Made by a program: the position numbers and the translations under genes | Notes under the pieces: generated by a model | What the model was told of the DNA's origin: nothing | Databases searched by the model: none | Seen by the model: the letters and a program-made list of their open reading frames with translations, nothing else | From: Marivita sp965656765 | GTDB lineage: Bacteria; Pseudomonadota; Alphaproteobacteria; Rhodobacterales; Rhodobacteraceae | Reading direction: 5' to 3' | Assembly: GCF_965656765.1 (NCBI RefSeq) | Contig: NZ_CBFHLV010000007.1 | Location: 17,214 to 81,213 of the forward strand | Length of the DNA: 64,000 nucleotides | Shown here: positions 33,908-42,713 of the stretch, piece by piece | Numbering within the stretch: the first letter of the stretch is position 1 | Layout: the number at the start of each line of letters is the position of its first letter

Positions 33908-35110
33908 ATGAAACGCAGAGAGATATTCGGAATGGCGGCGGCCCTGACCGTGGCAGCCGGTCTGGCAGGCCCGGTTGCGGCGCAGGACATGCTCAAGATC
34001 GGCGCGGTTGGCCCGAAAACCGGCCCATTGGCTGGTGGGGCGGCGGTCACGTTCTGGCCAAACGTACAGCTTTGGGCGCATGACGTGAACGAGGCTGGTG
34101 GCATCGACGTTGGCGGCACCAAGATGATGGTCGAGATCATCGAATATGACGACCAGACAAATCCCGGCGAAACCATCAAGGCGGTGCAGCGCCTGGCGAC
34201 CCAGGACGAAGCGGATTTCATCCTCGCGCCGTATGGTACGGGTCTGAACATCGCATCCGCGCCGATCTTTGAGCGCTATGGCTATCCAATGGTCACGCAC
34301 ACGGCGATTTCCGACCAAATCAAAGATTTGTCTGACAAATTTCCCAACATGTATTTTCTGTTGGGTGGGGCCACAGGCCTTGCAGGCGGTGTGGTCGATG
34401 TTCTGACCCAGATGCGTGAAGCAGGTGAGATTGGCAATAGTGTTGCAATGGTCAATGTGGCCGACGCCTTTGGCATCGAACTGGCCGAAGCGGCGCGCCC
34501 CCAATTCGAAGAAGCCGGATTCGAGATCGTTTACGACTCGTCCTACCCGCTCGGCACACAAGACCTGTCGCCCGTCATCAATGGCGCGCGGGATTCCAAC
34601 CCTGATGCGTTTGTCGCGTGGTCCTATCCGCCTGATACGTTCGGTCTAACCGAGCAGGCACAGATCGCGGGTCTTGCGCCCAAGGCGTTCTACACCGCTG
34701 TGGCAACCGCCTTCCCAGCCTACGCGGGCCGCTTTGGCGCTGCTGCCGAAGGTGTTCTGGGTGCCGGTGGCGTTTTTGCCGATGGTGACGCGTTCAAGGA
34801 CTATGCCGCGCGGCACGAGGCCGTGACCGGGGCCAAGCCGGACTTCTGGGCCTCTGCCCCGGCCTATGCGACGTTCCAAATCTTGCATCAGGCAATCGAA
34901 GGCGCTGGCACAACCGACAAGGCGGCTGTGGCGGAATACATCGCAAGCAATGACTTCGACACTGTCATCGGCCCGATCACATGGGACGAAAACAATTCCA
35001 ACGCAGAATACTGGACCGTTGGTCAGTGGCAGGACGGCGTCTTCAAAGGCGTAGCCTCGACCGGTCGCGAAGGGGCCGTTGCAGCACAGCCAAAGACCGG
35101 CTGGGAATAA
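33908..35110 (+). CDS. Branched-chain-amino-acid-type ABC transporter solute-binding protein
   Basis: A 400-residue LivK-like periplasmic protein with a signal peptide starting MKRREIFGMAAALTVAAG and ending VAAQ. The mature part begins with the family pattern KIGAVGPKTGPLAGG. The ATG at 33908 has GGGAGG upstream; a much longer upstream frame overlaps the aldehyde dehydrogenase and is rejected. This family carries many ligands besides amino acids, including aromatic acids. The two flanking aldehyde dehydrogenases favour an aldehyde-yielding or aromatic substrate. Confidence 0.9.
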   Translation: MKRREIFGMAAALTVAAGLAGPVAAQDMLKIGAVGPKTGPLAGGAAVTFWPNVQLWAHDVNEAGGIDVGGTKMMVEIIEYDDQTNPGETIKAVQRLATQDEADFILAPYGTGLNIASAPIFERYGYPMVTHTAISDQIKDLSDKFPNMYFLLGGATGLAGGVVDVLTQMREAGEIGNSVAMVNVADAFGIELAEAARPQFEEAGFEIVYDSSYPLGTQDLSPVINGARDSNPDAFVAWSYPPDTFGLTEQAQIAGLAPKAFYTAVATAFPAYAGRFGAAAEGVLGAGGVFADGDAFKDYAARHEAVTGAKPDFWASAPAYATFQILHQAIEGAGTTDKAAVAEYIASNDFDTVIGPITWDENNSNAEYWTVGQWQDGVFKGVASTGREGAVAAQPKTGWE

Positions 35111-35119
35111 ACCGTGATC

Positions 35120-35142
35120 GGCCCCGGGCACTGTTCGGGGCC
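35120..35142 (+). terminator. Intercistronic stem-loop after the LivK-like gene
   Basis: GGCCCCG and CGGGGCC form seven perfect pairs around a 9-base loop, ten bases after the binding-protein stop and before livH. No uridine run follows. Its placement matches those after other binding-protein genes in the window. Confidence 0.6.
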
Positions 35143-35165
35143 ACCAACCATAGACCGGAGACCGC

Positions 35166-36032
35166 ATGGATATTCTGATCACAGGGCTGTTGCTGGGCGG
35201 CACCTATGCGCTGATTGCGATGGGGCTGAACCTGCAATACGGCATGGCAAGGATTATGAACCTCGCCAATGGGGAATTCCTTGTGGCAGGCGGCTTTGCG
35301 GCCTTCTGGTTCTACACCGCCGGGCAAGTCAGCCCACTTTTGACGATCTTCATCGTGGCGCCTTTGGCGTTTGGGTTGAATTGGTTGGTCTATGTGGTGA
35401 TGTTGCGTCCGCTGGTCAAACGCGCCAAGTCACAAGGCCAGCTTGAAGTCGACGCCATCCTAACAACGTTCGGACTGGCTTTCGTCTCAGTCGGCATCAT
35501 GCTGGCGCTGTTTGGCGGTGACTATTTTTCTTATTCCTACCTGGCACGACCTATCACCTTGATCGGCGACACCTATGCATTGAACCGTGTGACGGCGGCA
35601 GTTGCGGCGGTGGTTATCTGTGGTGGTTTGTGGCTTTGGCTGAACCGCACCCGTGCGGGCATGTCGATCCGTGCTATCGCGGTTGATCCCAAAAGTGCGC
35701 GGCTGGTGGGCATCGACGTGCCCAAGCTGTCGGCGCTGGCCTTCGCGCTTGGTGGCGCAGTGACGGCGGTCGGTGGTGCATTGATTTCCACCTTCCTGAC
35801 GCTTGATGCATCAACGGGTGTGCTTTTCACGCTCAAAGCTCTGGTGATCGTGATCATGGGTGGCGTCGGTGACGTGCGCGGCACCATCACAGCGGCCCTT
35901 CTTCTGGGCATACTTGAGACATTTGTCGCAACGCTGATTGATCCCGGCCTGACCTTGGCGGCGGCATATCTTCTGTTTGTCCTGATCCTGCTTTTCCGTC
36001 CGCAGGGCCTGTTCGGGAGGCGCACGACATGA
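35166..36032 (+). CDS. livH: Branched-chain-type ABC transporter permease (LivH-like)
   Basis: A 288-residue inner-membrane permease with eight or so helices. It begins with ILITGLLLGGTYALIAMGLN, the typical LivH start, and has the conserved RAIAVDPKSARLVGIDV loop for coupling to the ATPase. It overlaps livM by four bases. The substrate is unknown. Confidence 0.92.
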   Translation: MDILITGLLLGGTYALIAMGLNLQYGMARIMNLANGEFLVAGGFAAFWFYTAGQVSPLLTIFIVAPLAFGLNWLVYVVMLRPLVKRAKSQGQLEVDAILTTFGLAFVSVGIMLALFGGDYFSYSYLARPITLIGDTYALNRVTAAVAAVVICGGLWLWLNRTRAGMSIRAIAVDPKSARLVGIDVPKLSALAFALGGAVTAVGGALISTFLTLDASTGVLFTLKALVIVIMGGVGDVRGTITAALLLGILETFVATLIDPGLTLAAAYLLFVLILLFRPQGLFGRRTT

Positions 36033-36964
36033 CCAAGCGCGACTGGCAATCCATCACGCTGTCGGCGGTTCTGCTGGCGGTCGCCGCATGCCTGCCGCTG
36101 ACCGGCGACGCCTACATGCTGTCCATCGGCATCACCATCGCGATGTATGCAGTTCTGGCCACCAGCTGGGCGCTGTTTTCAGGCCCGACACATTACATCT
36201 CGCTCGCCACGGCGGCGTTCTTTGGTCTGGGCACCTACACCACCGCCATCGGGATCGAGAACGGACTGAACTACTGGGTCACGCTGCCCATCGCGGCCAT
36301 TCTGGGCGCGGTTCTGGCAGCCTTAGTAGGCCTTGCCACACTACGCCTGTCAGGCGTCTACTTCGTCATCTTCACGCTGGGTCTGGCCGAACTGGTGCGA
36401 CAGGTGGTGACTTGGGGGCAGAACGTGTCGGGCCAAAAGGGCCTTTACGTGTTGACCGACATCACCGAAGTGCACATCTACTGGCAACTCTTGGCCTTGG
36501 CCGGGATCGTGTACCTCACCGGTTGGGCCATCGGACGGTCACGCCTCGGTTTTGCGCTGCGCATCATTGGCGACGATGAAGAGGTCGCGCGCCATTCCGG
36601 CATCAACACATCGCGCGCCAAGATCCTGTTGTTCATGGTGTCGGGGGCAACCGCGTCTGTGGTCGGGTCGATGCTGGCACCCCGGTATATTTATATCGAA
36701 CCCGCGTTGGCGTTCACGCCGATGTTGTCCTTCCTCGTGGTGATCATGGCACTCTTGGGCGGCACGGGCCGCCTTTGGGGGCCGCTGGTCGGCGTGATCC
36801 CCTTCACCCTGTTGTGGGAGGCGATCTCGGCCAGTTTCCCGAACCAGACGACGCTTCTTCTGGGTCTTAGCTTCCTGGTCATCGTCTACCTTCTGCCTCG
36901 CGGCTTTGTCGGGCTGATCGAAAGCGGCAAGCGCAAGATGCGGGAACGGGAGGCGTTTGCATGA
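36029..36964 (+). CDS. livM: Branched-chain-type ABC transporter permease (LivM-like)
   Basis: A 311-residue permease with about eight to ten helices and the LivM coupling motif (ALRIIGDDEEVARHSGINTS). It starts inside the livH stop codon region and its own stop overlaps the livG ATG by four bases. It pairs with LivH. Confidence 0.92.
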   Translation: MTKRDWQSITLSAVLLAVAACLPLTGDAYMLSIGITIAMYAVLATSWALFSGPTHYISLATAAFFGLGTYTTAIGIENGLNYWVTLPIAAILGAVLAALVGLATLRLSGVYFVIFTLGLAELVRQVVTWGQNVSGQKGLYVLTDITEVHIYWQLLALAGIVYLTGWAIGRSRLGFALRIIGDDEEVARHSGINTSRAKILLFMVSGATASVVGSMLAPRYIYIEPALAFTPMLSFLVVIMALLGGTGRLWGPLVGVIPFTLLWEAISASFPNQTTLLLGLSFLVIVYLLPRGFVGLIESGKRKMREREAFA

Positions 36965-37698
36965 CCACCGGACCCACCGTTCTGTCCCTTCGCGGGGCCA
37001 CCAAACGCTTTGGCGGATTGGTCGCTGTGAATGACATGGATTTTGACGTGACCGAGCACGAAGTGCTAGGCTTGATTGGCCCCAACGGGTCAGGCAAATC
37101 CACCACACTGAACTTGATCTCGGGCGCGTTAAAGCCAACCGAAGGCACGATTTCCCTGCGCGGCACGCCCATCTCGCACCTATCCGCCGCCGATATCGCC
37201 AGACGTGGCATTGCACGGACATTCCAGTTGGTCCGGCTGCTGCCATCCATGACGGTTCTGGAGAACGTCCGCGCCGGTGCCGTGTTCGGCCATCGCCGCC
37301 GTTGGGGGGCCGAAGCGGATGCCCATGCGCTGCGGATGCTTGCTCTTGTGGGGCTGGACCGTCGTGCCAATGCCCATGTCGGAGAGCTGACCTATATCGA
37401 CACCAAACGCGTCGAGCTGGCCCGCGTTCTGGCATCGGAACCCAAGGTGCTGCTGCTGGACGAATGGTTGGCGGGGCTGAATCCGACCGAGCTTGAGGAA
37501 GGTATCACCCTCATCAAGCGACTGCGCGACGAGGGTCGCACGATCATTCTGGTCGAGCACGTGATGGATGCCATCCGATCGCTCTGTGATCGATGCGTGG
37601 TCATGTCCACCGGCACCAAGATCGCCGAAGGCACGCCCGAAGAGGTGCTGTCTGATCCCGAAGTGATCCGTGCCTATCTGGGGGATGACGATGCTTGA
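36961..37698 (+). CDS. livG: Branched-chain-type ABC transporter ATPase (LivG-like) with degenerate signature
   Basis: A 245-residue ATPase. Walker A is GPNGSGKS (40-47), the catalytic glutamate is E168 and the H-loop histidine H200. The signature, LSYGQ or LAYGQ in most LivG, reads LTYID (143-147), and the residue after DE is W169 where proline is usual. With LivF, which has a normal signature but Gln in the H-loop, it would form one canonical and one degenerate ATP site. A subgroup of LivG proteins with LTLAG-type signatures is known to me, so this may be a family trait. Confidence 0.9.
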   Translation: MTTGPTVLSLRGATKRFGGLVAVNDMDFDVTEHEVLGLIGPNGSGKSTTLNLISGALKPTEGTISLRGTPISHLSAADIARRGIARTFQLVRLLPSMTVLENVRAGAVFGHRRRWGAEADAHALRMLALVGLDRRANAHVGELTYIDTKRVELARVLASEPKVLLLDEWLAGLNPTELEEGITLIKRLRDEGRTIILVEHVMDAIRSLCDRCVVMSTGTKIAEGTPEEVLSDPEVIRAYLGDDDA

Positions 37699-38842
37699 GG
37701 TCCGCAATCTGGCCGTCAACTACGGCAAACACCGCGCATTGGACGGCGCATCGCTGCGCGTCGGAAAGGGTGAAATCGTCGTCATTCTGGGCGCGAACGG
37801 TGCTGGTAAATCGACACTTCTCAAAGCCGTTTGCGGAATCTGCGAAGGACATGTCACCGGGGATGTTCATCTTAAGAACGCACAATTGGTTGGCGAGAAG
37901 CCCCACAAAATCGTCGAGGCCGGGATCGCGTTGGTCCCAGAAGGACGCGGCGTGTTCGGGGATTTGACGGTCGAGGAAAATCTGACCCTTGGGGCCTATG
38001 CCGAACGCGCACGGGATGAAGAGGCCGGCAATCTGCAACGGGTGCTGTCGCTGTTCCCAAAGCTGGGCGAACGCCGCAAGCAAACCGTGCGCACAATGTC
38101 GGGCGGCGAACAGCAGATGGTCGCCATCGGTCGCGCCATGATGTCGAACCCGTCAATCCTCGCTTTGGACGAGCCATCGCTCGGCCTATCGCCACTATTG
38201 TGCAAAGACCTTTTCGAAAGTCTGCGCGTGGTGAAACAGGCGGGGCTGGGTATCTTGCTTGTCGAACAAAACGCCAAGCAAAGCCTGCGCATCGCGGATC
38301 GCGGCTATCTCTTGGAGAACGGAGAAATCGTGCACGAGGATGACGCAGAACGGCTGGCCAGTGACCCAGCCGTGCAAAAAGCTTATCTGGGCGGCAGCGG
38401 AACGGCGACTGGGGCCAAGCGCCCTGCCCCGGCAGCCATGCCAAAACCGGCAAGCCCACGACCTGCGGCTGGGCAGAAGCCCAGCGACATTGCGGCAGCG
38501 GCTATGAAATCGGTTGGCGCTCCGGCGCGACCTACCCCACCCACACATCCTGCTGCACCGGTACCAAAGCCGACACCAGTGACAAACGAAGCGGCTTCTG
38601 CACCCAAAACAAACGCACCGAACATCGAGGATATGGTCGCCAAAGCCAGCGCCGCGTCGTCCCGTCGAAACGGGGCGACGCCCAAATCGCGCGCTCCTAC
38701 ACAACCACCACCAAATGCGCCCACCCGGCCGTCGCAGCCCACCATTCCCGACTTTGCCTCGTCCTCAGACCGGCTCCGCGCCATGATCGAAGACATCGAA
38801 GCGGCAGCTCGCCGCGCCGAAACCTACAAGCCAAGGAGATAA
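37691..38842 (+). CDS. livF: Branched-chain-type ABC transporter ATPase (LivF-like) with long C-terminal tail
   Basis: A 383-residue protein, against about 235 for a normal LivF. Residues 1-237 are a complete ATPase: Walker A GANGAGKS (34-41), signature MSGGE (136-140), DEP (160-162), H-loop Q193 as is usual in LivF. Residues from about 238 on form a proline-, alanine- and serine-rich, probably disordered tail, ending in a charged helix (DRLRAMIEDIEAAARRAE). The frame is open with a ribosome site for the next gene directly after, so this is not a simple read-through. The ATG at 37691 overlaps livG; 37685 is an alternative. Confidence 0.9.
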   Translation: MLEVRNLAVNYGKHRALDGASLRVGKGEIVVILGANGAGKSTLLKAVCGICEGHVTGDVHLKNAQLVGEKPHKIVEAGIALVPEGRGVFGDLTVEENLTLGAYAERARDEEAGNLQRVLSLFPKLGERRKQTVRTMSGGEQQMVAIGRAMMSNPSILALDEPSLGLSPLLCKDLFESLRVVKQAGLGILLVEQNAKQSLRIADRGYLLENGEIVHEDDAERLASDPAVQKAYLGGSGTATGAKRPAPAAMPKPASPRPAAGQKPSDIAAAAMKSVGAPARPTPPTHPAAPVPKPTPVTNEAASAPKTNAPNIEDMVAKASAASSRRNGATPKSRAPTQPPPNAPTRPSQPTIPDFASSSDRLRAMIEDIEAAARRAETYKPRR

Positions 38843-38846
38843 AGCC

Positions 38847-40322
38847 ATGCTCGATACGACCTCCTCTGCTCCGACCGTCCGAGGCCTGTATATCGGAGGA
38901 AGCTGGGTGCCCGCCGCCCGCACATTTGATGACCTCAATCCGTCTGACAATTCGCTTTATGCCCGTATCCCCGATGGCAGCGCCACGGACATGGATCGTG
39001 CCATTTCCGCCGCCCAGGCGGCATTCCCCGACTGGGCCGCGCGCAGCTTTCAGGACCGCGCGAAGATGCTGCTGCGCATTGCGGATGTGTGGGAAAGCCG
39101 AAAGGACGATTTCATTAATGCCGTGATGCACGAAGGCGGCGGGTGGTTTGGCAAAGGCGTGTTCGAAGCCGGGTTCGTTGCCGAGATTTTCCGCACCTCA
39201 GCCTCGCTCTGTTATCAATCCACGGGCGAAGTTCTGCCGTCAGCCGATGGCAAAGTGTCGATGGCCACGCGGTGGCCTTTGGGTGTGGTCGGTGTGATTT
39301 CGCCATGGAACATGCCCGGTATCCTGACCTCTCGCGGTTACGCAGCGGCATTGGCTGCGGGCAATTGCGTCGTGCTTAAGCCGTCAGAAGACACACCCTA
39401 TTCCGGCGGGCTTTTCCATGCCGAAGTCCTTGAAGAGGCAGGCGTCCCGGCGGGTGTGTTCAACGTTGTCACCTGCTCGCGCGAAAGCGTGGGCGAAGTG
39501 GGCGACGCACTGATCGAGGACCCGCGCGTCAAAGGCATTTCCTTCACCGGATCGACCGCAGTTGGCCGCCACATCGCGGCCAAATGTGGTGCTCACCTTA
39601 AGAAATGCTGCGTAGAACTGGGCGGCAAGGATTCCATGATCGTTCTAGAAGATGCCGATCTGGACAAGGCCGCCGAAGCCGCGAATTTCGGCAGCTTCAT
39701 GCATCAGGGTCAGGTCTGCATGTCGACCGAGAAACTGCTAATCCACAACAGCGTTTACGAGCCGTTCATGCAGAAATTTCTTGCCCGCGCGGGCAAACTC
39801 AAGACCGGGCATGTGAACGACAAAACCAATGTCATCGGACCGCTGGTCAACACCCGTCAGGCACACCGTGTCAAAGCGCTGATCGACGATGCCGTCGCCA
39901 AAGGCGCGCATCTGGCACTGGGGGGCAACGCGTGGGAGAACTTTGTCGAACCTACGGTGCTGACCCATGTCGATCGATCCATGGACATCTGGCACGACGA
40001 AACCTTTGGCCCCGTGGTTATCGTCGCCCCGTTCAGTACCGAAGACGAAGCGATCGAGATGAACAACGACACCGAATATGGTCTGACCGCCGCGGTCTGG
40101 ACTGCCAATGAAGGCCGCGCCCTGCAAATGGCCGGGCGGCTTGAGACCGGGATGGTCCATGTCAACGACCAGAACATCAACGACGAGCCCCAAGTGCCAT
40201 TCGGCGGCGTCAAAGCCTCGGGCGTGGGCCGCTATGGCGGGCGTTGGTCGCTGGATGCCTTTACAGAACTCAGGTGGATCACGCTCGAACGCGGTGGCCG
40301 CCATTACCCGCCGGTCTTTTGA
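38847..40322 (+). CDS. Aldehyde dehydrogenase (second of the operon)
   Basis: A 491-residue NAD(P)-dependent aldehyde dehydrogenase with E257 (VELGGKD) and C291 (HQGQVCMSTEK) as the catalytic residues, and the PWNMPGI cofactor-site segment. It shares the QGQ(I/V)CMSTE segment with the aldehyde dehydrogenase at 32449 in the same operon, so both probably act on related aromatic or hydrophobic aldehydes. AAGGAG lies ahead of the ATG, four bases after livF. Confidence 0.9.
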   Translation: MLDTTSSAPTVRGLYIGGSWVPAARTFDDLNPSDNSLYARIPDGSATDMDRAISAAQAAFPDWAARSFQDRAKMLLRIADVWESRKDDFINAVMHEGGGWFGKGVFEAGFVAEIFRTSASLCYQSTGEVLPSADGKVSMATRWPLGVVGVISPWNMPGILTSRGYAAALAAGNCVVLKPSEDTPYSGGLFHAEVLEEAGVPAGVFNVVTCSRESVGEVGDALIEDPRVKGISFTGSTAVGRHIAAKCGAHLKKCCVELGGKDSMIVLEDADLDKAAEAANFGSFMHQGQVCMSTEKLLIHNSVYEPFMQKFLARAGKLKTGHVNDKTNVIGPLVNTRQAHRVKALIDDAVAKGAHLALGGNAWENFVEPTVLTHVDRSMDIWHDETFGPVVIVAPFSTEDEAIEMNNDTEYGLTAAVWTANEGRALQMAGRLETGMVHVNDQNINDEPQVPFGGVKASGVGRYGGRWSLDAFTELRWITLERGGRHYPPVF

Positions 40323-40345
40323 TCAGCATTTAGGGAGGATTACAC

Positions 40346-41896
40346 ATGACAGCCCTTGGATGGATCATCCTGCTTCTGGTCATCGCAGCAATCGTGGTTG
40401 TGCTGGCAGCATGGTTTTATGAACGCGCAACCAACGAGGTCAGCCTTGTGCGTACCGGCATCGGTGGACGCAAAGTTGTAATCGACGGTGGCACACTGGC
40501 CGTTCCGTTTTTTCACGAGATCAGCCGCGTTAACATGCAAACGATCCGCATGGAGGTCACCCGTGCGGCAGACAGCGCGTTGATCACAAAAGACCGGATG
40601 CGGATCGACGTGGGCGCGGAATTCTACGCCTCCGTCATGCCGGAAGACGCCGCCATCGTGCGCGCCGCGCAAACGCTGGGCAAACGCACCTTTCAACCGG
40701 ATCAACTCAAATCGCTGATCGACGGGATGATGGTCGATGCCCTACGGTCGGTGGCAGCCCAAATGACAATGGACGAACTGCACGAAAATCGGTCAGAATT
40801 TGTCCGCGAAGTGCATGAAGCGTTGGCAGACACTTTGGTGAAATATGGGCTACAACTGGACAGCGTGTCCCTGACCGCCCTTGACCAGACACCGTTTTCA
40901 TCGCTGGACGAGAACAACGCCTTTAACGCGGTGGGCATGCGCAAGCTGGCTGAGGTGATCGCCAAGTCCAAAAAGGAACGCGCGGAGATCGAAGGCGAAA
41001 CCGCTGTGGCTGTGCGCCGCGCCGAGGTAGAGGCAAGCCAGCGCCGGTTGGAGATAGAGCTCGAAGAGCGACGCTCTGAAATTGCGCAGACGCAGGAAAT
41101 CGAAACCCTCCTGGCCGCACAATTGACCGAAGTGGCCCGTCGCAAGGCCGAAGCGGAACGCGAGGCGGCACAGGCCCGCATCCGGATGGAACAGGAAATT
41201 CAGTCCACCTCGATCCAGCGCGAATTGCAGGTCCGCGAGGCCGAGATCGCGCAACTGCGGGCGCTGGAAATCGCGGAACAGGAAAAGGTCATCCAGACTG
41301 CGGCAAAAAGCGAAGAGGAATCGAAGGCCAAGGCTGAGGCGACAATGGCCCGCGCACAACTGGTCAAAGCCGAGGAAGAGATCCAGACCTTGCGCGAAAT
41401 GGCCGAAGCGGAACGGCGCAAGGCGTTGGCCCTTATGGCCGCGCGCCAGGACGCAGAATCCAATGCGGAACGCGCTCGCATCACCTCGGTTGCGGACCAA
41501 GAGGTTGCCAAGGCCAAGGGCGTCATCAAGCGCGAAGAAGCCGCATCCATGAAGGTCTACAAGACCGCCGAGGCCGAGGTCGAAGCCGAACGCATCAAGG
41601 CCGAGAACGGGCGCACAAAAGAGCTAATGTCGATGGAGTTGGAAAAAGCACGGTTGGATGCCATGCCCAAGATCCTTGCCGAGATGGTCAAACCGGCCGA
41701 GAAAATACGCGGGATCAACATCAACCATGTCACCGGCTTGAGCAAATCCGAAGGCGGTGCCAGCACATCCCCGGTAAGCCAGACTATCGACTCGATCCTC
41801 GATATGGCCGTGGCGCTTCCCGCTATGAAAAAGATTGGCGATCAGATTGGGGTTAACATGGACGGCGTTCTGCCGGAGACCGACAAGAAAGCCTGA
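40346..41896 (+). CDS. Flotillin/SPFH-domain protein (YqiK-like)
   Basis: A 516-residue membrane-scaffold protein. One N-terminal helix (about 5-26) is followed by a band-7/SPFH domain (to about 200) and a long charged coiled coil (about 200-440, many AEAER and EEIQ repeats), then an alpha-helical tail (SIL DMAVALPAMKKIG region). Such proteins organise membrane microdomains. It is the last gene of an operon for transport and aldehyde oxidation, 23 bases after the aldehyde dehydrogenase, with a strong terminator after it. The usual NfeD partner gene is not adjacent. Confidence 0.88.
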   Translation: MTALGWIILLLVIAAIVVVLAAWFYERATNEVSLVRTGIGGRKVVIDGGTLAVPFFHEISRVNMQTIRMEVTRAADSALITKDRMRIDVGAEFYASVMPEDAAIVRAAQTLGKRTFQPDQLKSLIDGMMVDALRSVAAQMTMDELHENRSEFVREVHEALADTLVKYGLQLDSVSLTALDQTPFSSLDENNAFNAVGMRKLAEVIAKSKKERAEIEGETAVAVRRAEVEASQRRLEIELEERRSEIAQTQEIETLLAAQLTEVARRKAEAEREAAQARIRMEQEIQSTSIQRELQVREAEIAQLRALEIAEQEKVIQTAAKSEEESKAKAEATMARAQLVKAEEEIQTLREMAEAERRKALALMAARQDAESNAERARITSVADQEVAKAKGVIKREEAASMKVYKTAEAEVEAERIKAENGRTKELMSMELEKARLDAMPKILAEMVKPAEKIRGININHVTGLSKSEGGASTSPVSQTIDSILDMAVALPAMKKIGDQIGVNMDGVLPETDKKA

Positions 41897-41916
41897 TCCG
41901 CCACGACGGTACATGC

Positions 41917-41947
41917 AACGCCATCCCCAAACCACGGGGGTGGCGTT
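41917..41947 (+). terminator. Rho-independent terminator after the flotillin gene
   Basis: AACGCCATCCCC and GGGGGTGGCGTT pair over eleven or twelve positions with one T-G pair, followed by TTGTCTTTG. It ends the 32449-41896 operon and lies before the convergent TSUP gene, which it may also serve. Confidence 0.8.
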
Positions 41948-41963
41948 TGTCTTTGCGGGAATG

Positions 41964-42713
41964 TCACAGCCCAGCTTGTGTCGCGTCCCAAATCAGCTTG
42001 ACCGCAATCACCGCCAAGAGCGACAGGATCAAACGGTCGAATGCCTGTTTCGACAGGAAACGCGCGGCCCATGATCCGATGGGAATGCCCAAGAACATCG
42101 GGATCAGCGCAAACACCGCCAGTACCAATATGTCCCATGTCAGGATACCCAATGCGGCAAGGGCGGGCACCTGTGTGACCGACATGGCCAGAAAGAAGAT
42201 CGCAATCGTCGCGATGAACTCTTTACGCGGCAGGTTCAACGCATTCAGAAAGGTGATCGACACGGGCGCAGACAACCCACCGGCGCCTTGCATGACGCCA
42301 CCAACCAAGCCCACATAGGGCGCCATTTTCCGCGCCCGCGCGCGCGCTAAAACCCAATTAGGTCGCGCCAGCCTGAGGCCGATATAGGCGAACACAACCC
42401 CTGCCAAAGATGCCATCAAAAGTGGCACTGGCAGCGATGCCAGCAAAACCGATCCCAAAGCCGCGCCCAAAGCGCCCATCACGGCAAAGGTCCAGGTAAA
42501 ACGCTGTTCTGTCACTTCGGCGCGGAAGGCCCAGCTTTGCCAAATGTTGGAAAACAGGTTCAAAACCGAAAAAACCGCAACCGCCATAGGCACATCGAAC
42601 ACAAGCGCAAGCACCGGCACACCGACCACAGGCGCCCCTGCTCCGGTTGCCCCTTTCAGGAACCCACCCAACAAGATGCCGACAAAGGCAATGGCCAATG
42701 ATGCGGGATCCAT
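41964..42713 (-). CDS. TSUP (TauE/SafE) family membrane transporter
   Basis: A 249-residue protein with about eight helices in two related halves, starting GILLGGFLKGATGAGAPVVG, a typical TSUP motif. TSUP proteins export sulfite, sulfoacetate or other organic anions. Its ATG at 42713 overlaps the stop of the ThDP enzyme gene (TGATG), so the two are co-translated and probably handle one pathway. A second member of the family lies at 58243. Confidence 0.88.
   Translation of the reverse strand: MDPASLAIAFVGILLGGFLKGATGAGAPVVGVPVLALVFDVPMAVAVFSVLNLFSNIWQSWAFRAEVTEQRFTWTFAVMGALGAALGSVLLASLPVPLLMASLAGVVFAYIGLRLARPNWVLARARARKMAPYVGLVGGVMQGAGGLSAPVSITFLNALNLPRKEFIATIAIFFLAMSVTQVPALAALGILTWDILVLAVFALIPMFLGIPIGSWAARFLSKQAFDRLILSLLAVIAVKLIWDATQAGL

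Noticed and set aside
38400..38842. LivF tail as a frameshift artefact or fusion to a lost gene
   Set aside because: The reading frame is open through to a stop just before a good ribosome site, and composition is consistent. I see no domain that would be a lost gene. A sequencing error cannot be fully excluded.
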